Shown: in pieces, positions 12,675 through 25,295 of the stretch
How the letters are laid out: each line of letters opens with the position of its first letter
Numbering within the stretch: the stretch's first letter is position 1
NCBI RefSeq assembly: GCF_011753055.1
Contig: NZ_VWWJ01000001.1
Coordinates: 744,001 to 808,000 of the forward strand
Direction of reading: 5' to 3'
DNA: 64,000 nt
Source: Burkholderia sp. Ax-1719
GTDB lineage: Bacteria; Pseudomonadota; Gammaproteobacteria; Burkholderiales; Burkholderiaceae
Notes under the pieces: model-generated
Database searches by the model: none
The model's input: the letters and a program-made list of their open reading frames with translations, nothing else
Told to the model about the DNA's origin: nothing
Position numbers and translations under genes: made by a program

Positions 12675-13817
12675 TCAGATCACCGCAAGCTCACCCGGCT
12701 GCGTGCCTTGTTGCGGCGTGCGGGGTAACCGGATAGTGAATACGGTGCCTTCTGCCTCGCTCGACAGCACGTTCACATCGCCGCCATGCGTGCGCGCGAT
12801 CAGCCGCACGATATGCAGCCCGAGGCCAAGGCCCGAGCCCTGGCGTTCGGCGCGCGTCGCCGTGCTGAATGCGCCGAACAGCAGCGGCATGACATCGGCG
12901 GGAATCGCGCCGCGATTGGCAACCGTCACGAGCACTTCGGCGGGCGATTCGCCGCTCGCCAGCACGCGCACGGGCGCATCGGCTTCGCCATGCGTGAGCG
13001 CGTTGAAGACGAGATTGGACACTGCCTGGGCGATCAGGTCCGAATCCCACTGCCCCGCCAGATCGCCTTGCGCTTCGAACCTCACGCGGCCATCGGCAAC
13101 AGCGGCCGTGTTCGGCGCGAATTCCTCGATCACGGCCTGACACAGTGCATCGAGTTGCACGTCCGAGCGCCGCAGCGGCAAGCGACCGCCCTGCAGACGC
13201 GCCAGATTGAGCAATTGCTCGACCATGCGCGACATGCGCCGTCCGCAATGTTCGATGCGTCGTCCCACGGCGATGGTCTTTTCGTCGGTGGATGCGCGCA
13301 TCAGATATTCCGCCGAACTCATCACCGCCGAGAGCGGCGTGCGCAGATCGTGGCTGAGCACCGCCATGAGCATCTCGTTGGCTTCGAGCATCTGGCGTGT
13401 GGCCGCGAGCTGTTCGGCGAGCTGGCGCTTCTGCAGTTCGAGCTGCACGAAAATGCCCACCTTCGACTGTACGATGCGCGGCTCGATCGGCTTGTAGAGG
13501 AAGTCGACCGCGCCCGCCTCGTAGCCCTGGAAGGTCCGCAGCGCGTCCTGCGAGGTGGCGGTGAGAAAGATGATCGGCACGTGCGCGGTACGCGGGCTGC
13601 CGCGGATCAGCGAGGCCAGCTCGAAGCCGCTCATGCCTGGCATGTTGACGTCGAGGATCGCAACGGCGACATCGTGTTCGAGCAGATGCTCAAGCGCTTC
13701 GACACCCGAGCGGGCCACGAGCAGCCGCACTTCTGGCCGCGCGAGCAGCGCCGACAGCGCGGTGAGATTGTGCTCGATGTCGTCGACGATCAGCACATTG
13801 ACGGTGGGCAGGTTCAT
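12675..13817 (-). CDS. Receiver-histidine kinase (REC-HisKA-ATPase)
   Basis: 380 residues. An N-terminal receiver (about 5-120, VLIVDD and VAILDVNMPGMSG, Asp about 56) is followed by a short coiled coil, HisKA (LSHDLRTPLSAV, His about 155) and an ATPase domain with GSGLGLGLHIVRLI. This receiver-first layout lets the protein receive phosphate from another kinase and then act as a kinase. It is last in a four-gene operon with a triple-receiver kinase, CheR and CheB; the CheB stop is 14 bases upstream of the ATG chosen here. A GTG at 13856 would overlap cheB and add 13 residues unlike the family. Confidence 0.87.
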   Translation of the reverse strand: MNLPTVNVLIVDDIEHNLTALSALLARPEVRLLVARSGVEALEHLLEHDVAVAILDVNMPGMSGFELASLIRGSPRTAHVPIIFLTATSQDALRTFQGYEAGAVDFLYKPIEPRIVQSKVGIFVQLELQKRQLAEQLAATRQMLEANEMLMAVLSHDLRTPLSAVMSSAEYLMRASTDEKTIAVGRRIEHCGRRMSRMVEQLLNLARLQGGRLPLRRSDVQLDALCQAVIEEFAPNTAAVADGRVRFEAQGDLAGQWDSDLIAQAVSNLVFNALTHGEADAPVRVLASGESPAEVLVTVANRGAIPADVMPLLFGAFSTATRAERQGSGLGLGLHIVRLIARTHGGDVNVLSSEAEGTVFTIRLPRTPQQGTQPGELAVI

Positions 13818-13831
13818 GCGGTTTATCCGGG

Positions 13832-14509
13832 TCAATCCAGTTTCATCTCCGGCCACGCGGCAAGCCGCGCGCCGAGTATGGCGGGTGTCAGGGTTGCAGT
13901 GACGGCGCCGAGCGCGATCGCCGCTTCCGGCATCTGCGGCGCGGCGGCCGTGGCGGGCGTCTGCGCCCAGGTGGTGCCGCCCGCGGCGCGAATCGCGGCG
14001 AGTCCGCGCGCGCCGTCGTCGTTGGCGCCCGAGAGCAGCACGCCCAGCAGGCGCGGGCCGAAGACGTCGGCGGCCGACTCCATCAGCACGTCGATCGAGG
14101 GGCGCGAATAACGCACCGGGCCGCCGATCGACAGCGCCACGCAGGCGTCCTTCTCCGCGCGCTCCACGAGCATGTGATAGTCGGGCGGCGCAACGTACAC
14201 GCGCCCGCCGCGGATTGGTTCGCCCGCGTCGGGTTCGGCCACCGGCAGCGCGCAGCGCGCGGACAGCGCGCTCACCATGAAGCTGGGCGAGGCGGGCGGC
14301 AGATGCAGCACGATCAGCACGGCCGCGCCGAAGTTCGCGGGCAGCATCGGCAGGATCTGGCCCAGCACGTCCACGCCGCCCGCCGACGCGCCGATCACGA
14401 CGGCGTCGAACGGACCCGCGACGGCGCGCGTTGGTGCGGGCGCATCGTTGCTGGCGGTGGCGCGTTGGGGTTCGCGTTTGGGTTCGCGTTTGGGTGGATC
14501 GGCGGACAT
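13832..14509 (-). CDS. CheB-type protein-glutamate methylesterase lacking a receiver
   Basis: 225 residues, only the catalytic domain of CheB. GASAGG holds the nucleophilic Ser, LHLPPASPSF the His and LLSGANDDGARGL the Asp of the triad. Classical CheB has an N-terminal receiver that controls it; here that is replaced by a Lys/Arg/Pro/Ala-rich tail of about 40 residues. The ATG is four bases after the cheR stop, so they are translationally coupled. Together they would methylate and demethylate glutamates on a signalling partner. No MCP is encoded nearby, so the adjacent hybrid kinase is the likely substrate (inference). Confidence 0.87.
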   Translation of the reverse strand: MSADPPKREPKREPQRATASNDAPAPTRAVAGPFDAVVIGASAGGVDVLGQILPMLPANFGAAVLIVLHLPPASPSFMVSALSARCALPVAEPDAGEPIRGGRVYVAPPDYHMLVERAEKDACVALSIGGPVRYSRPSIDVLMESAADVFGPRLLGVLLSGANDDGARGLAAIRAAGGTTWAQTPATAAAPQMPEAAIALGAVTATLTPAILGARLAAWPEMKLD

Positions 14510-14513
14510 GGCT

Positions 14514-15389
14514 TCAGCGCTTTTGATAAATGCGTTCGGCAGCGCGGAACTCGTCGAAGGCTTCATGGCGCCGGGAGAACCGCAGATTCTCCTTGCTGCC
14601 CAGGCCCAGAAAACCCCGCCGCACCAGCGCGCGTTCGAACAGGCCGATGGCGCGATCCTGCAACGGGCGGTCGAAATAGATCAGCACATTGCGGCACGAC
14701 ACCAGATGCGCTTCCAGGAACACTTCGTCGGTGGCGAGGCTGTGGTCGGCGAACACCACGCGCTCCTTGAGCGTGCTCGACAGCCGTGCGCCGCCATAGG
14801 CCGCGTGATAGTAGTCGGAGAGCGTGCGCCGGCCGCCCGCCGCCAGGTAGTTCTGGCTGAAGCCCGCGAAGCGGTCGACGGGATAGATGCCCGATTCCGC
14901 GCGCTCAAGCGCCTGCGGGCTGATATCGGTGGCGTAGAAGATGGTGCGATCGGCTAGTCCTTCTTCTTCGAACAGGATTTTCAGCGACCACAGTTCCTCG
15001 CCCGAACTGCAACCCGCCACCCACACCTTGAGCGACGGATAGGTCTGCAGTACCGGCAGCACATGCTGGCGCAGCGCGAGAAAATATTCCGGGTCGCGGA
15101 ACATGTCGCTCACCTGGATCGTCATGTAGCCGAACAGGCGCGAGAAGTCCTCGGGGCTGCGCAACACGCGGTCCTGCAACTGGCTCAGCGACGCCACGCC
15201 GAAGTCGCGTCGCGCTTCTTCCAGGCGTCGGCGCAGCGAGGGCAGCGAGTAGTGCCGGAAGTCGTGCTGATAGCGCAGGTAGATCGCTTCGAGCAGCAGG
15301 CGCAATTCGATGTCGAAGACACTGAGCGCGGGCCTGCCTGCCTGCTGCGGGCTGTCGTGCGTTGGGGTGGTGTTGGTTGGTTCGGTCAT
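14514..15389 (-). CDS. CheR-type protein-glutamate methyltransferase
   Basis: 291 residues. Uses S-adenosylmethionine to methylate glutamate side chains. The N-terminal helical part (YRHDFRHYSLPSLRRRLEEA) is followed by the SAM-binding motif WVAGCSSGEELWSLK and the late motif VSCRNVLIYFDRPLQ. All are intact, so the enzyme should be active. There is no TPR or C-terminal pentapeptide-docking beta insert beyond the standard family. The start ATG 15389 lies 14 bases after the upstream kinase stop. Its operon has kinases but no CheA, CheW or receptor, which is the oddity of this locus. Confidence 0.88.
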   Translation of the reverse strand: MTEPTNTTPTHDSPQQAGRPALSVFDIELRLLLEAIYLRYQHDFRHYSLPSLRRRLEEARRDFGVASLSQLQDRVLRSPEDFSRLFGYMTIQVSDMFRDPEYFLALRQHVLPVLQTYPSLKVWVAGCSSGEELWSLKILFEEEGLADRTIFYATDISPQALERAESGIYPVDRFAGFSQNYLAAGGRRTLSDYYHAAYGGARLSSTLKERVVFADHSLATDEVFLEAHLVSCRNVLIYFDRPLQDRAIGLFERALVRRGFLGLGSKENLRFSRRHEAFDEFRAAERIYQKR

Positions 15390-15403
15390 GGTCTGACAGG
15401 GTC

Positions 15404-18979
<3,576 letters not shown>

Positions 18980-19192
18980 TATTTTCCGATTCTTTCCGAT
19001 GGTTCGTGGGTCGATGCAGGTCAGGCGGGAATATCGACCGGTTTTTCACGCCATTTGCGCAAAATGGCGGGCCCTCTACGGGGCAAAAAGGGTGAAATCG
19101 ATGCAGATGCAATCATACAAAAAGCCCGCGCATCGCGCGCACGCGACTTGCTGGTCAAAGAGGCCTGGCCCACCGATGAGCGACCCGTCACC

Positions 19193-21169
19193 ATGCTTCG
19201 CGAACGCGATGTAGAACGTGCTGCGACTACTCAGGAAACGCGGCAACCGCAGCAACCGCGACGATCCCCCGCCGGTTCGAGCCGCGATGGTCTGGCGCTG
19301 GGTGCGCTCGGCGCGCTTGGCGTGGTGTTCGGCGATATCGGCACAAGCCCGATCTACGCGCTGCGCGAGGCGGTGCTGACCGCTCACACGCGTGCCGAGC
19401 CCGTGGTGATGGGCGTGCTGTCGATGATCCTGTGGGCCGTGGCGATCGTCGTCGTGCTCAAATACGCCTGCTTCGTGATGCGCGCCGATAACGAAGGCGA
19501 GGGCGGCATCGTCGCGCTCACTGCGCTGGTGCGCGCCGGTTTTGCGCGTGCGGGCCAGCCTGCGCCGCGCGCCTTGCTGCTGGCGGGGCTCGTGGGCGCG
19601 GCGATGTTCTACGGCGATTCGATGATAACGCCAGCGATATCCGTGCTGTCCGCTGTAGAAGGGCTGCATGAAATCGATCCGCGCTTTGGCGAAGCCGTGC
19701 TGCCCGTTTCGCTGGTGATACTCGTGGCGTTGTTTCTGTTCCAGCGCCGCGGCACCGATGTGGTCGGGCGGACTTTCGGCCCGGTGATGCTGCTCTGGTT
19801 TTTGAGCCTCGCGGCAGTGGGCGCGTATCGCATCACGCTGTATCCGCATGTGCTTGCCGCCGTGTCGCCGCTGTGGGCGCTGCAACTGGCCGTGGCGCAT
19901 CCGGGCCTTGCCTTCGCGGTGCTGGCAGCCGTGATCCTCGCTTTGACGGGCGCGGAAGCGCTTTACGCCGATATTGGCCATTTCGGCACGCGCGCGATTC
20001 GCGTGGCGTTTTTCGCGGTCGTGCTGCCCGCCATCGTGCTGGGCTACTTCGGCCAGGCCGCGACCATCCTCAGCGATCCGCAAGGCGCGGATCAGCCGTT
20101 CTTCCGCTCGGTGCCGCACTGGGCGCTCGTGCCTGCCGTGGGCATCGCCATGCTCGCCACGGTGATCGCATCCCAGGCCGTGATTTCCGGCGCATTCTCG
20201 ATGACGAGCCAGGCCATCGAACTGGGCTTCCTGCCGCGCATGCGCACCATCGAGACCTCGCGCGCGCGGCGCGGCCAGGTGTATGTGCCTGCCGTGAATA
20301 TCGCACTGCTGATCGCGGTGCTGTTTCTCGTGCTGTTCTTCCGCAGCTCCGAAAAGCTGACTTCCGCGTATGGTCTGGCCGTCGCGCTCACGATGATGAC
20401 CACGTCCATGCAGATGCTGGCAGTGTGCCGCAAGGTGTGGGGCTGGCCGCGCGCAGTGACGGCGCTCGTTTGCGTGCCGCTGCTGTTGATCGACGGCCTG
20501 CTGCTGGCGGCGAATCTTCCCAAGATTCCGACAGGCGGCTGGTTCCCGGTGCTGATCGGCGTGCTGTTGTGCGTGACGATGACGACCTGGAACCGTGGCC
20601 GGGAACTGGCCGCGCGCCACGCGCAGCAAGGCGAATCGCTCGACGCGTTCCTGCACGACGTCTGCAATGGCCCGCATGACGCGCATGGTGAAGTCGCGCC
20701 CGCGCGCGTGCCTGGCACGGCGGTCTATCCCGGCAACGTGCCGGGGCGCGTGCCCGCCGCGTTGTCGAGCAACGTGCGCCACAACCACGTGCTGCACGCG
20801 ACGACGATCGTGTTCGCGAACGTCTCCGAATCCGCGCCGCAAGCCGACGAAAAGACGCGTATCGAAGTGCGCGATCTGGGCGGCGGATGCTATGAGGTGA
20901 TCGCGCATCATGGCTTTGTCGAGCGTCCCAATCTGCCGGATTTGCTGGCGGCGCTGGGCGGTCGGCTGGGCAACTGGCGATTCGACCCCGAGCGCACCAC
21001 CTTCTATCTGCCGCGCGACGAGGTGCTGCATGGCCATGCGGTGCACGGCATCAGCGCGTGGCGCGCGCGTCTGTTTGCGTTTATGTCGCTGCACGCTTCG
21101 TCGAGTGCGGAGTACTACGGCTTGCAGTCGGGCCATGTGGTCGAACTGGGTGTTCAGGTTGCCCTGTGA
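19193..21169 (+). CDS. kup: KUP-family potassium transporter
   Basis: 658-residue inner-membrane K+ uptake protein. The KUP hallmark GVVFGDIGTSPIYALREAV (about 44-62) starts the first of roughly twelve membrane helices, and the C-terminal cytoplasmic domain ends the protein (EYYGLQSGHVVELG). The ATG at 19193 gives a normal length with an Arg/Gln/Pro-rich N-terminal tail. The reading frame is open for another 3.1 kb upstream, but that stretch is antisense to the hybrid kinase and encodes no recognisable protein. Divergent from the kinase operon with 213 bp between them. Confidence 0.92.
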   Translation: MLRERDVERAATTQETRQPQQPRRSPAGSSRDGLALGALGALGVVFGDIGTSPIYALREAVLTAHTRAEPVVMGVLSMILWAVAIVVVLKYACFVMRADNEGEGGIVALTALVRAGFARAGQPAPRALLLAGLVGAAMFYGDSMITPAISVLSAVEGLHEIDPRFGEAVLPVSLVILVALFLFQRRGTDVVGRTFGPVMLLWFLSLAAVGAYRITLYPHVLAAVSPLWALQLAVAHPGLAFAVLAAVILALTGAEALYADIGHFGTRAIRVAFFAVVLPAIVLGYFGQAATILSDPQGADQPFFRSVPHWALVPAVGIAMLATVIASQAVISGAFSMTSQAIELGFLPRMRTIETSRARRGQVYVPAVNIALLIAVLFLVLFFRSSEKLTSAYGLAVALTMMTTSMQMLAVCRKVWGWPRAVTALVCVPLLLIDGLLLAANLPKIPTGGWFPVLIGVLLCVTMTTWNRGRELAARHAQQGESLDAFLHDVCNGPHDAHGEVAPARVPGTAVYPGNVPGRVPAALSSNVRHNHVLHATTIVFANVSESAPQADEKTRIEVRDLGGGCYEVIAHHGFVERPNLPDLLAALGGRLGNWRFDPERTTFYLPRDEVLHGHAVHGISAWRARLFAFMSLHASSSAEYYGLQSGHVVELGVQVAL

Positions 21170-21229
21170 GCGCGGCAGGGCACGCGGCATGCTGCGGAAT
21201 GCGACAAGGTAGCCCGCTCGGAGACGATC

Positions 21230-22066
21230 ATGAAGCCAGGCAAGCGCAAGCCCGTGAAACCGCGCCACGACGCCCAGGCGCGCTTTTCCGGCTACGCGAA
21301 GCCGCTCGTGGACGAGGCGTTGCGGCATAGCGCGCATCTCGACCCGAGCGCCGACGATTTCCACAAACTGCGCGTGGCCTTGCGCAGGCTGCGCACATTG
21401 CTGTGGGTCTGGCGGCCACTGCTCAAGCGCGACATGGCGGAACTCGAACGCGGCTATCTCAAGCGCGTGGGCGCGGCGGCCGGTTCGGCGCGCGATTGGG
21501 ATATCGCGGCGCAAATGCTGGATGAACTCGATAGTGACGGAGCCACCGTGGCGGCCGAGCGGCTGAACGCGGCTCGCCTCGCCGCGCGCGATAGCGCCTG
21601 CGCGACCTTGACCGCCGCCGATCTGCGCCACGCGCTGCGCGAAATGCTGCACAAGGTCAATCAGGCGCTCAATACGGCTCCGCGCCGTGCGTCCATCGAA
21701 GATCTCGCGCAGAACAGCGTGCGCGCCGCAAGGCGTGATCTGAAAAAGTGCGTGCGTCGTGCGGGCAAGGCCGCAAAAAGCGATTACGCCGCGTGGCACG
21801 ACGTGCGCAAGGCCGCGAAGAAACTGCGCTATACGCTGGAGTTCTTTGCACCGATCTTGCCGCGCCGGGACGCAAAGCGTTTGAAGCCTTTGAAAAGGCT
21901 CCAGAAACGATTCGGATATCTGAACGATGCCGTTGCCAGCGAGCGCTTGCTGAACGAACATCGCGAGATATTCGCGGACGACGCAAGCGCTGATAGCACG
22001 CTCGCGGCGTTGCGGCAAGATCGCAAGCGTCTGCAGCGGCGCGCAGCGAAACTGATCGGCGCTTGA
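21230..22066 (+). CDS. CHAD domain protein
   Basis: 278 residues, all-helical and strongly basic. Conserved histidines occur in DFHKLRVALRRLRTLLWVW and YAAWHDVRKAAKKLRYTLEFF, the repeated signature of CHAD domains, which bind inorganic polyphosphate. There is no CYTH domain attached. GGAGA precedes the ATG. It lies 60 bp after kup on the same strand; polyphosphate and potassium both relate to ion balance, but a functional link is only a guess. Probably cytoplasmic and polyphosphate-granule associated. Confidence 0.85.
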   Translation: MKPGKRKPVKPRHDAQARFSGYAKPLVDEALRHSAHLDPSADDFHKLRVALRRLRTLLWVWRPLLKRDMAELERGYLKRVGAAAGSARDWDIAAQMLDELDSDGATVAAERLNAARLAARDSACATLTAADLRHALREMLHKVNQALNTAPRRASIEDLAQNSVRAARRDLKKCVRRAGKAAKSDYAAWHDVRKAAKKLRYTLEFFAPILPRRDAKRLKPLKRLQKRFGYLNDAVASERLLNEHREIFADDASADSTLAALRQDRKRLQRRAAKLIGA

Positions 22067-22105
22067 GGGCGGTTGGCGCGCAATTAGTCGCATACCAGTC
22101 GCATA

Positions 22106-23707
22106 TCAGTGCGAGGCCTGCGCCGGTTGAGGCGCTGAAGCCAGCGCGCCCGCGTCGCCCCAACCGCCGCCTAGCGCCTTGTAGAGCGAAACCAGATCGG
22201 TGCATACCTGAAGCTTCTGCTGCTGGGCGCCCTGCTGGGCGGTGCTCAGTTGGCGCTCGGCGTCCAGCACATTGATGAACGAAACGATCCCCTTTCGATA
22301 GCTGTCGCGTGCGAGCAGATAGGCGCGCTGCTGGTCCGCGACGCTTTCGTCGAGCGAGCTCAGGCGCGCTTGATCGGTGCGATAGACCACGAGCGCGTTG
22401 TTGACGTCACGCAGCGCGGTCAGCACGGTCTTGCGATAGTCGAGTGCGGCTTCCTGTTGCTGGAGTCTGGAGAGGCGCAGATTCGACACCAGCGCGCCGC
22501 CCTGGAATATCGGCAACGACACGCTGGGCCCCCACGACCAGAACAGGCTCGCCCAGTGCGAGAGATCGCGCGGCGTGGTTGCGCGCGTGCCGGCTTGCGC
22601 GGACAGTGAGATGTCCGGGTAAAACTGCGCGACGGCCACGCCAACATTGGCCGTTGCCGCATGCAGGGACGCCTCCGCGCGACGGATATCGGGGCGGCGG
22701 CGCGCCAGTGTGGCGGGCAGCCCAACGGGCACGCCGGGTGGCGTATCGGGCAGCGCGGCAGCGGGCGCAAGCTGCGCATCCAGCGCGCCGGTCGCTTCAC
22801 CCGTGAGCACCGCGAGCGCGTTGAGCGCCTGGGCAATCTGCTGATCGTATTGCGGCAGCAGCGCTTCGGTTTGTGCGCGCTGGGCCTGTGCGCGTTCGAC
22901 GTCGAGCTGGCTTTCGAGCCCGTGTTTTGCGGCGTTTTGCGTGAGTTCGGCGACCTCGCGCTGCTGGTCGATCAGCGCCACGGCGGTCGCGCGCAGCATC
23001 TGTGCGCCGCGCAATTGCAGGTAGGTTTCGGCGATTTCGGCTTCCAGCGAGACTTGTGCATCGTGTTGCGATTCGATTGCTTCGTCGGTCTGCGCGTTCG
23101 CGGCTTCGACCGAGCGGCGCACGCGACCGAACAGATCGAGTTCCCACGAGGCGTCGAAGCCCGCCTGCCACAGATTGATGGGCGCAGTGAGCTGATCGAG
23201 TGCGTTTTGCGCGCCGCGCTCGACGGCGGCGCCCGCGCCTGGTGCAATCGTGTTGATCGGCGAGTTCGGTGCGCCCAGCGAATCGACCTTGTTGTAGATG
23301 CCCGCGGATTCGAGAAACCCCTTCGCACCCAGTTGCTCGCGCTCGTAACTCGCGCTTGCGCGCACGTTGGGCAGGCCTTGCGAGGCGGCCTGCTGGGTCT
23401 GCTCGCGCGCTTCGGCGATGCGTACGACGGCGATGTGCAGATCGGGATTGCCCTGCACGGCGCGCGCGATCAGCGCGTCGAGCACCGGGTCGTGAAAACT
23501 CTGCCACCAGTGCGGGTCGGGGTCCGATTCGACGGTGGGATTCGAGCCCACCTGCGCCGATGAAGCGGGCGCTTGCATCGCGTTCCAGTCCGCCGGCATA
23601 TTCGCCTCCGGCGGCTTGAAGTTGGGGCCAACGGTACAGGCGGTGATGGCTGCTGCCAGCGTAATCATCGGAGCGATACGGACTGCCAGGAAAGTGGCGT
23701 GGCGCAT
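22106..23707 (-). CDS. Outer-membrane efflux lipoprotein (NodT/OprM type)
   Basis: 533 residues. A lipoprotein signal ends in ITAC with the lipid-bearing Cys at about 24, followed by TVGPNFKPP, the standard start of OprM-type outer-membrane factors. Two OEP repeats follow, each with long helices (AREQTQQAASQGLPNVRASA; VAVAQFYPDISLSAQAG). It forms the trimeric outer-membrane channel of the tripartite pump whose inner-membrane parts are encoded directly upstream; the ATG is one base after the transporter stop, with GGGAGG in front. Substrate unknown. Confidence 0.9.
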   Translation of the reverse strand: MRHATFLAVRIAPMITLAAAITACTVGPNFKPPEANMPADWNAMQAPASSAQVGSNPTVESDPDPHWWQSFHDPVLDALIARAVQGNPDLHIAVVRIAEAREQTQQAASQGLPNVRASASYEREQLGAKGFLESAGIYNKVDSLGAPNSPINTIAPGAGAAVERGAQNALDQLTAPINLWQAGFDASWELDLFGRVRRSVEAANAQTDEAIESQHDAQVSLEAEIAETYLQLRGAQMLRATAVALIDQQREVAELTQNAAKHGLESQLDVERAQAQRAQTEALLPQYDQQIAQALNALAVLTGEATGALDAQLAPAAALPDTPPGVPVGLPATLARRRPDIRRAEASLHAATANVGVAVAQFYPDISLSAQAGTRATTPRDLSHWASLFWSWGPSVSLPIFQGGALVSNLRLSRLQQQEAALDYRKTVLTALRDVNNALVVYRTDQARLSSLDESVADQQRAYLLARDSYRKGIVSFINVLDAERQLSTAQQGAQQQKLQVCTDLVSLYKALGGGWGDAGALASAPQPAQASH

Positions 23708-23708
23708 G

Positions 23709-25295
23709 TCAGTGTCCTCCCGCTCCGCCTGCGGCTTTCACGGGCGAGAAGAGCAGCGCGAGCGGCGCGAAGATCGCGCAATACACTGCCAGGATGCCGA
23801 ACACGTCGATGTAAGCGAGGATCGTGGCCTGCGAGACGAAGGTCTCGTAGAGATGACCGGTTGCAGTCTGCAGGGCGTCCACGAGCGGCGCGCCCGTGCT
23901 GTCCATGACGCTGCGCGCGTTGCGCGCGAGTGTGTCCTGATAGTTCTGCGAGAACGGCGACATGTGCCCGGAAAGATGGGCCATCCACGCCTGCGAGCGT
24001 TCGCGGATCAGCGCCGTGGAGACGGAAATACCAATCGATCCGGCCACGTTGCGAAACATGGTGAAGAGCGCGGAGGCGTCGTTATTGAGCGCGCGCGGCA
24101 CGGTGAGATAGGCCAGCGTCGTAACGGGCACGAACAGGAAGCCGATCGCCATCGACTGCGCGCTGCGCAGCTTCACCAGCGTCATGTAATCGACATTCGG
24201 CGTGAGGATACGCGCGTAGATCAGCGCGATGCTCAGCAGAATAAAGCCGGTCATGATGATCAGGCGAGTCTGCACATAGGGCATCAATTTGCTGATGATG
24301 GGAATTTCCATCGTGACGAGCAGCGCACCCGGCGAGAGCACCAGACCCGCGAGCGTGGCGGTGTAGCCAAGCTGTTGTTGCGCGAGTTGCGGCACGATCA
24401 CGGCGCTGCCATAGAGCACGGTGGCGAATGCACCGATCATCACGCAGCCCAGTGCGAAATTGCGGTCGCGCAGACAGCGCAGATCCACCACAGGATGCTT
24501 CGCATAGAGCAGGCGAACCACCGCGCCAACCATGCCCAGCACCGCCAAAACGGCAAAAGTGACGATGAAGGGCGAGGAGAACCAGTCGTCGTCCTCGCCG
24601 CGATCGAGCATCACCTGAAGACAGCCCAGTCCGATGGCGATGAGCGCAATGCCCGGAAAATCGACGTTGCGCCAGTTCATGCGCTGCTTCGTTTCGCGCA
24701 CGATCCAGGGCGGATCTTCCACGAGTTGCATGACGGAGAAGGTCGTCAGCACGCCTACGGGGACATTGAGCAGGAACACCCAGCGCCACGAGAAATGATC
24801 GGTAATCCAGCCGCCTAGCGTTGGGCCCATGATCGGCGCGACCACGATGGCGATGGCGGAAATCGAAAACGCGCGGCCACGCTGGCTGGGATCGAAGGTG
24901 TCCAGGATGATCGATTGCTGGTTGGGCTGCAGGCCGCCGCCAAAGAAGCCTTGCAACAGGCGGAAAATCACCAGTTGCCCGAGGCTCGTGGCCACGCCGC
25001 AGAGAAACGAGCAGATCGTGAACGCCACGATGCACACAAGGAAATAGCGCTTGCGTCCGAGTACGCGGCCGAAGAACGCCGAAATCGGCAGCACGATGCC
25101 ATTGGCGACGAGATAGGACGTGAGCACCCAGGTGGCTTCGTCGTAGCTCGCCGACATGGTGCCCGCGATATGCGGCAGCGCGACGTTGACGATGGTGGTG
25201 TCGAGCACCTCCATAAACGCCGCGAGCGTGACCGCAATCGCGATCAGCCACGGGTTGCCGGCCGGACGCCAGGTGGGGTGCGCGTCGCTCATCAT
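23709..25295 (-). CDS. emrB: DHA2-family (EmrB-type) MFS drug exporter
   Basis: 528 residues with about 14 hydrophobic segments. The family motif LDTTIVNVALPHIAGTM lies in helix 1, and GRVLGRKRYF is the cytoplasmic loop motif after helix 2. Proton-driven inner-membrane exporter. The ATG shares its A with the stop of the upstream membrane-fusion protein (TGATG), so translation is coupled; a TTG one codon earlier is the longer alternative. With its neighbours it forms a full EmrAB-type tripartite pump spanning both membranes. Drug or phenolic export is plausible; the specific substrate is not readable. Confidence 0.9.
   Translation of the reverse strand: MMSDAHPTWRPAGNPWLIAIAVTLAAFMEVLDTTIVNVALPHIAGTMSASYDEATWVLTSYLVANGIVLPISAFFGRVLGRKRYFLVCIVAFTICSFLCGVATSLGQLVIFRLLQGFFGGGLQPNQQSIILDTFDPSQRGRAFSISAIAIVVAPIMGPTLGGWITDHFSWRWVFLLNVPVGVLTTFSVMQLVEDPPWIVRETKQRMNWRNVDFPGIALIAIGLGCLQVMLDRGEDDDWFSSPFIVTFAVLAVLGMVGAVVRLLYAKHPVVDLRCLRDRNFALGCVMIGAFATVLYGSAVIVPQLAQQQLGYTATLAGLVLSPGALLVTMEIPIISKLMPYVQTRLIIMTGFILLSIALIYARILTPNVDYMTLVKLRSAQSMAIGFLFVPVTTLAYLTVPRALNNDASALFTMFRNVAGSIGISVSTALIRERSQAWMAHLSGHMSPFSQNYQDTLARNARSVMDSTGAPLVDALQTATGHLYETFVSQATILAYIDVFGILAVYCAIFAPLALLFSPVKAAGGAGGH

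Noticed and set aside
19076..22093. 1005-residue minus-strand frame
   Set aside because: Antisense to kup and the CHAD gene, composition is His/Arg/Gln-rich and no motif is recognisable.
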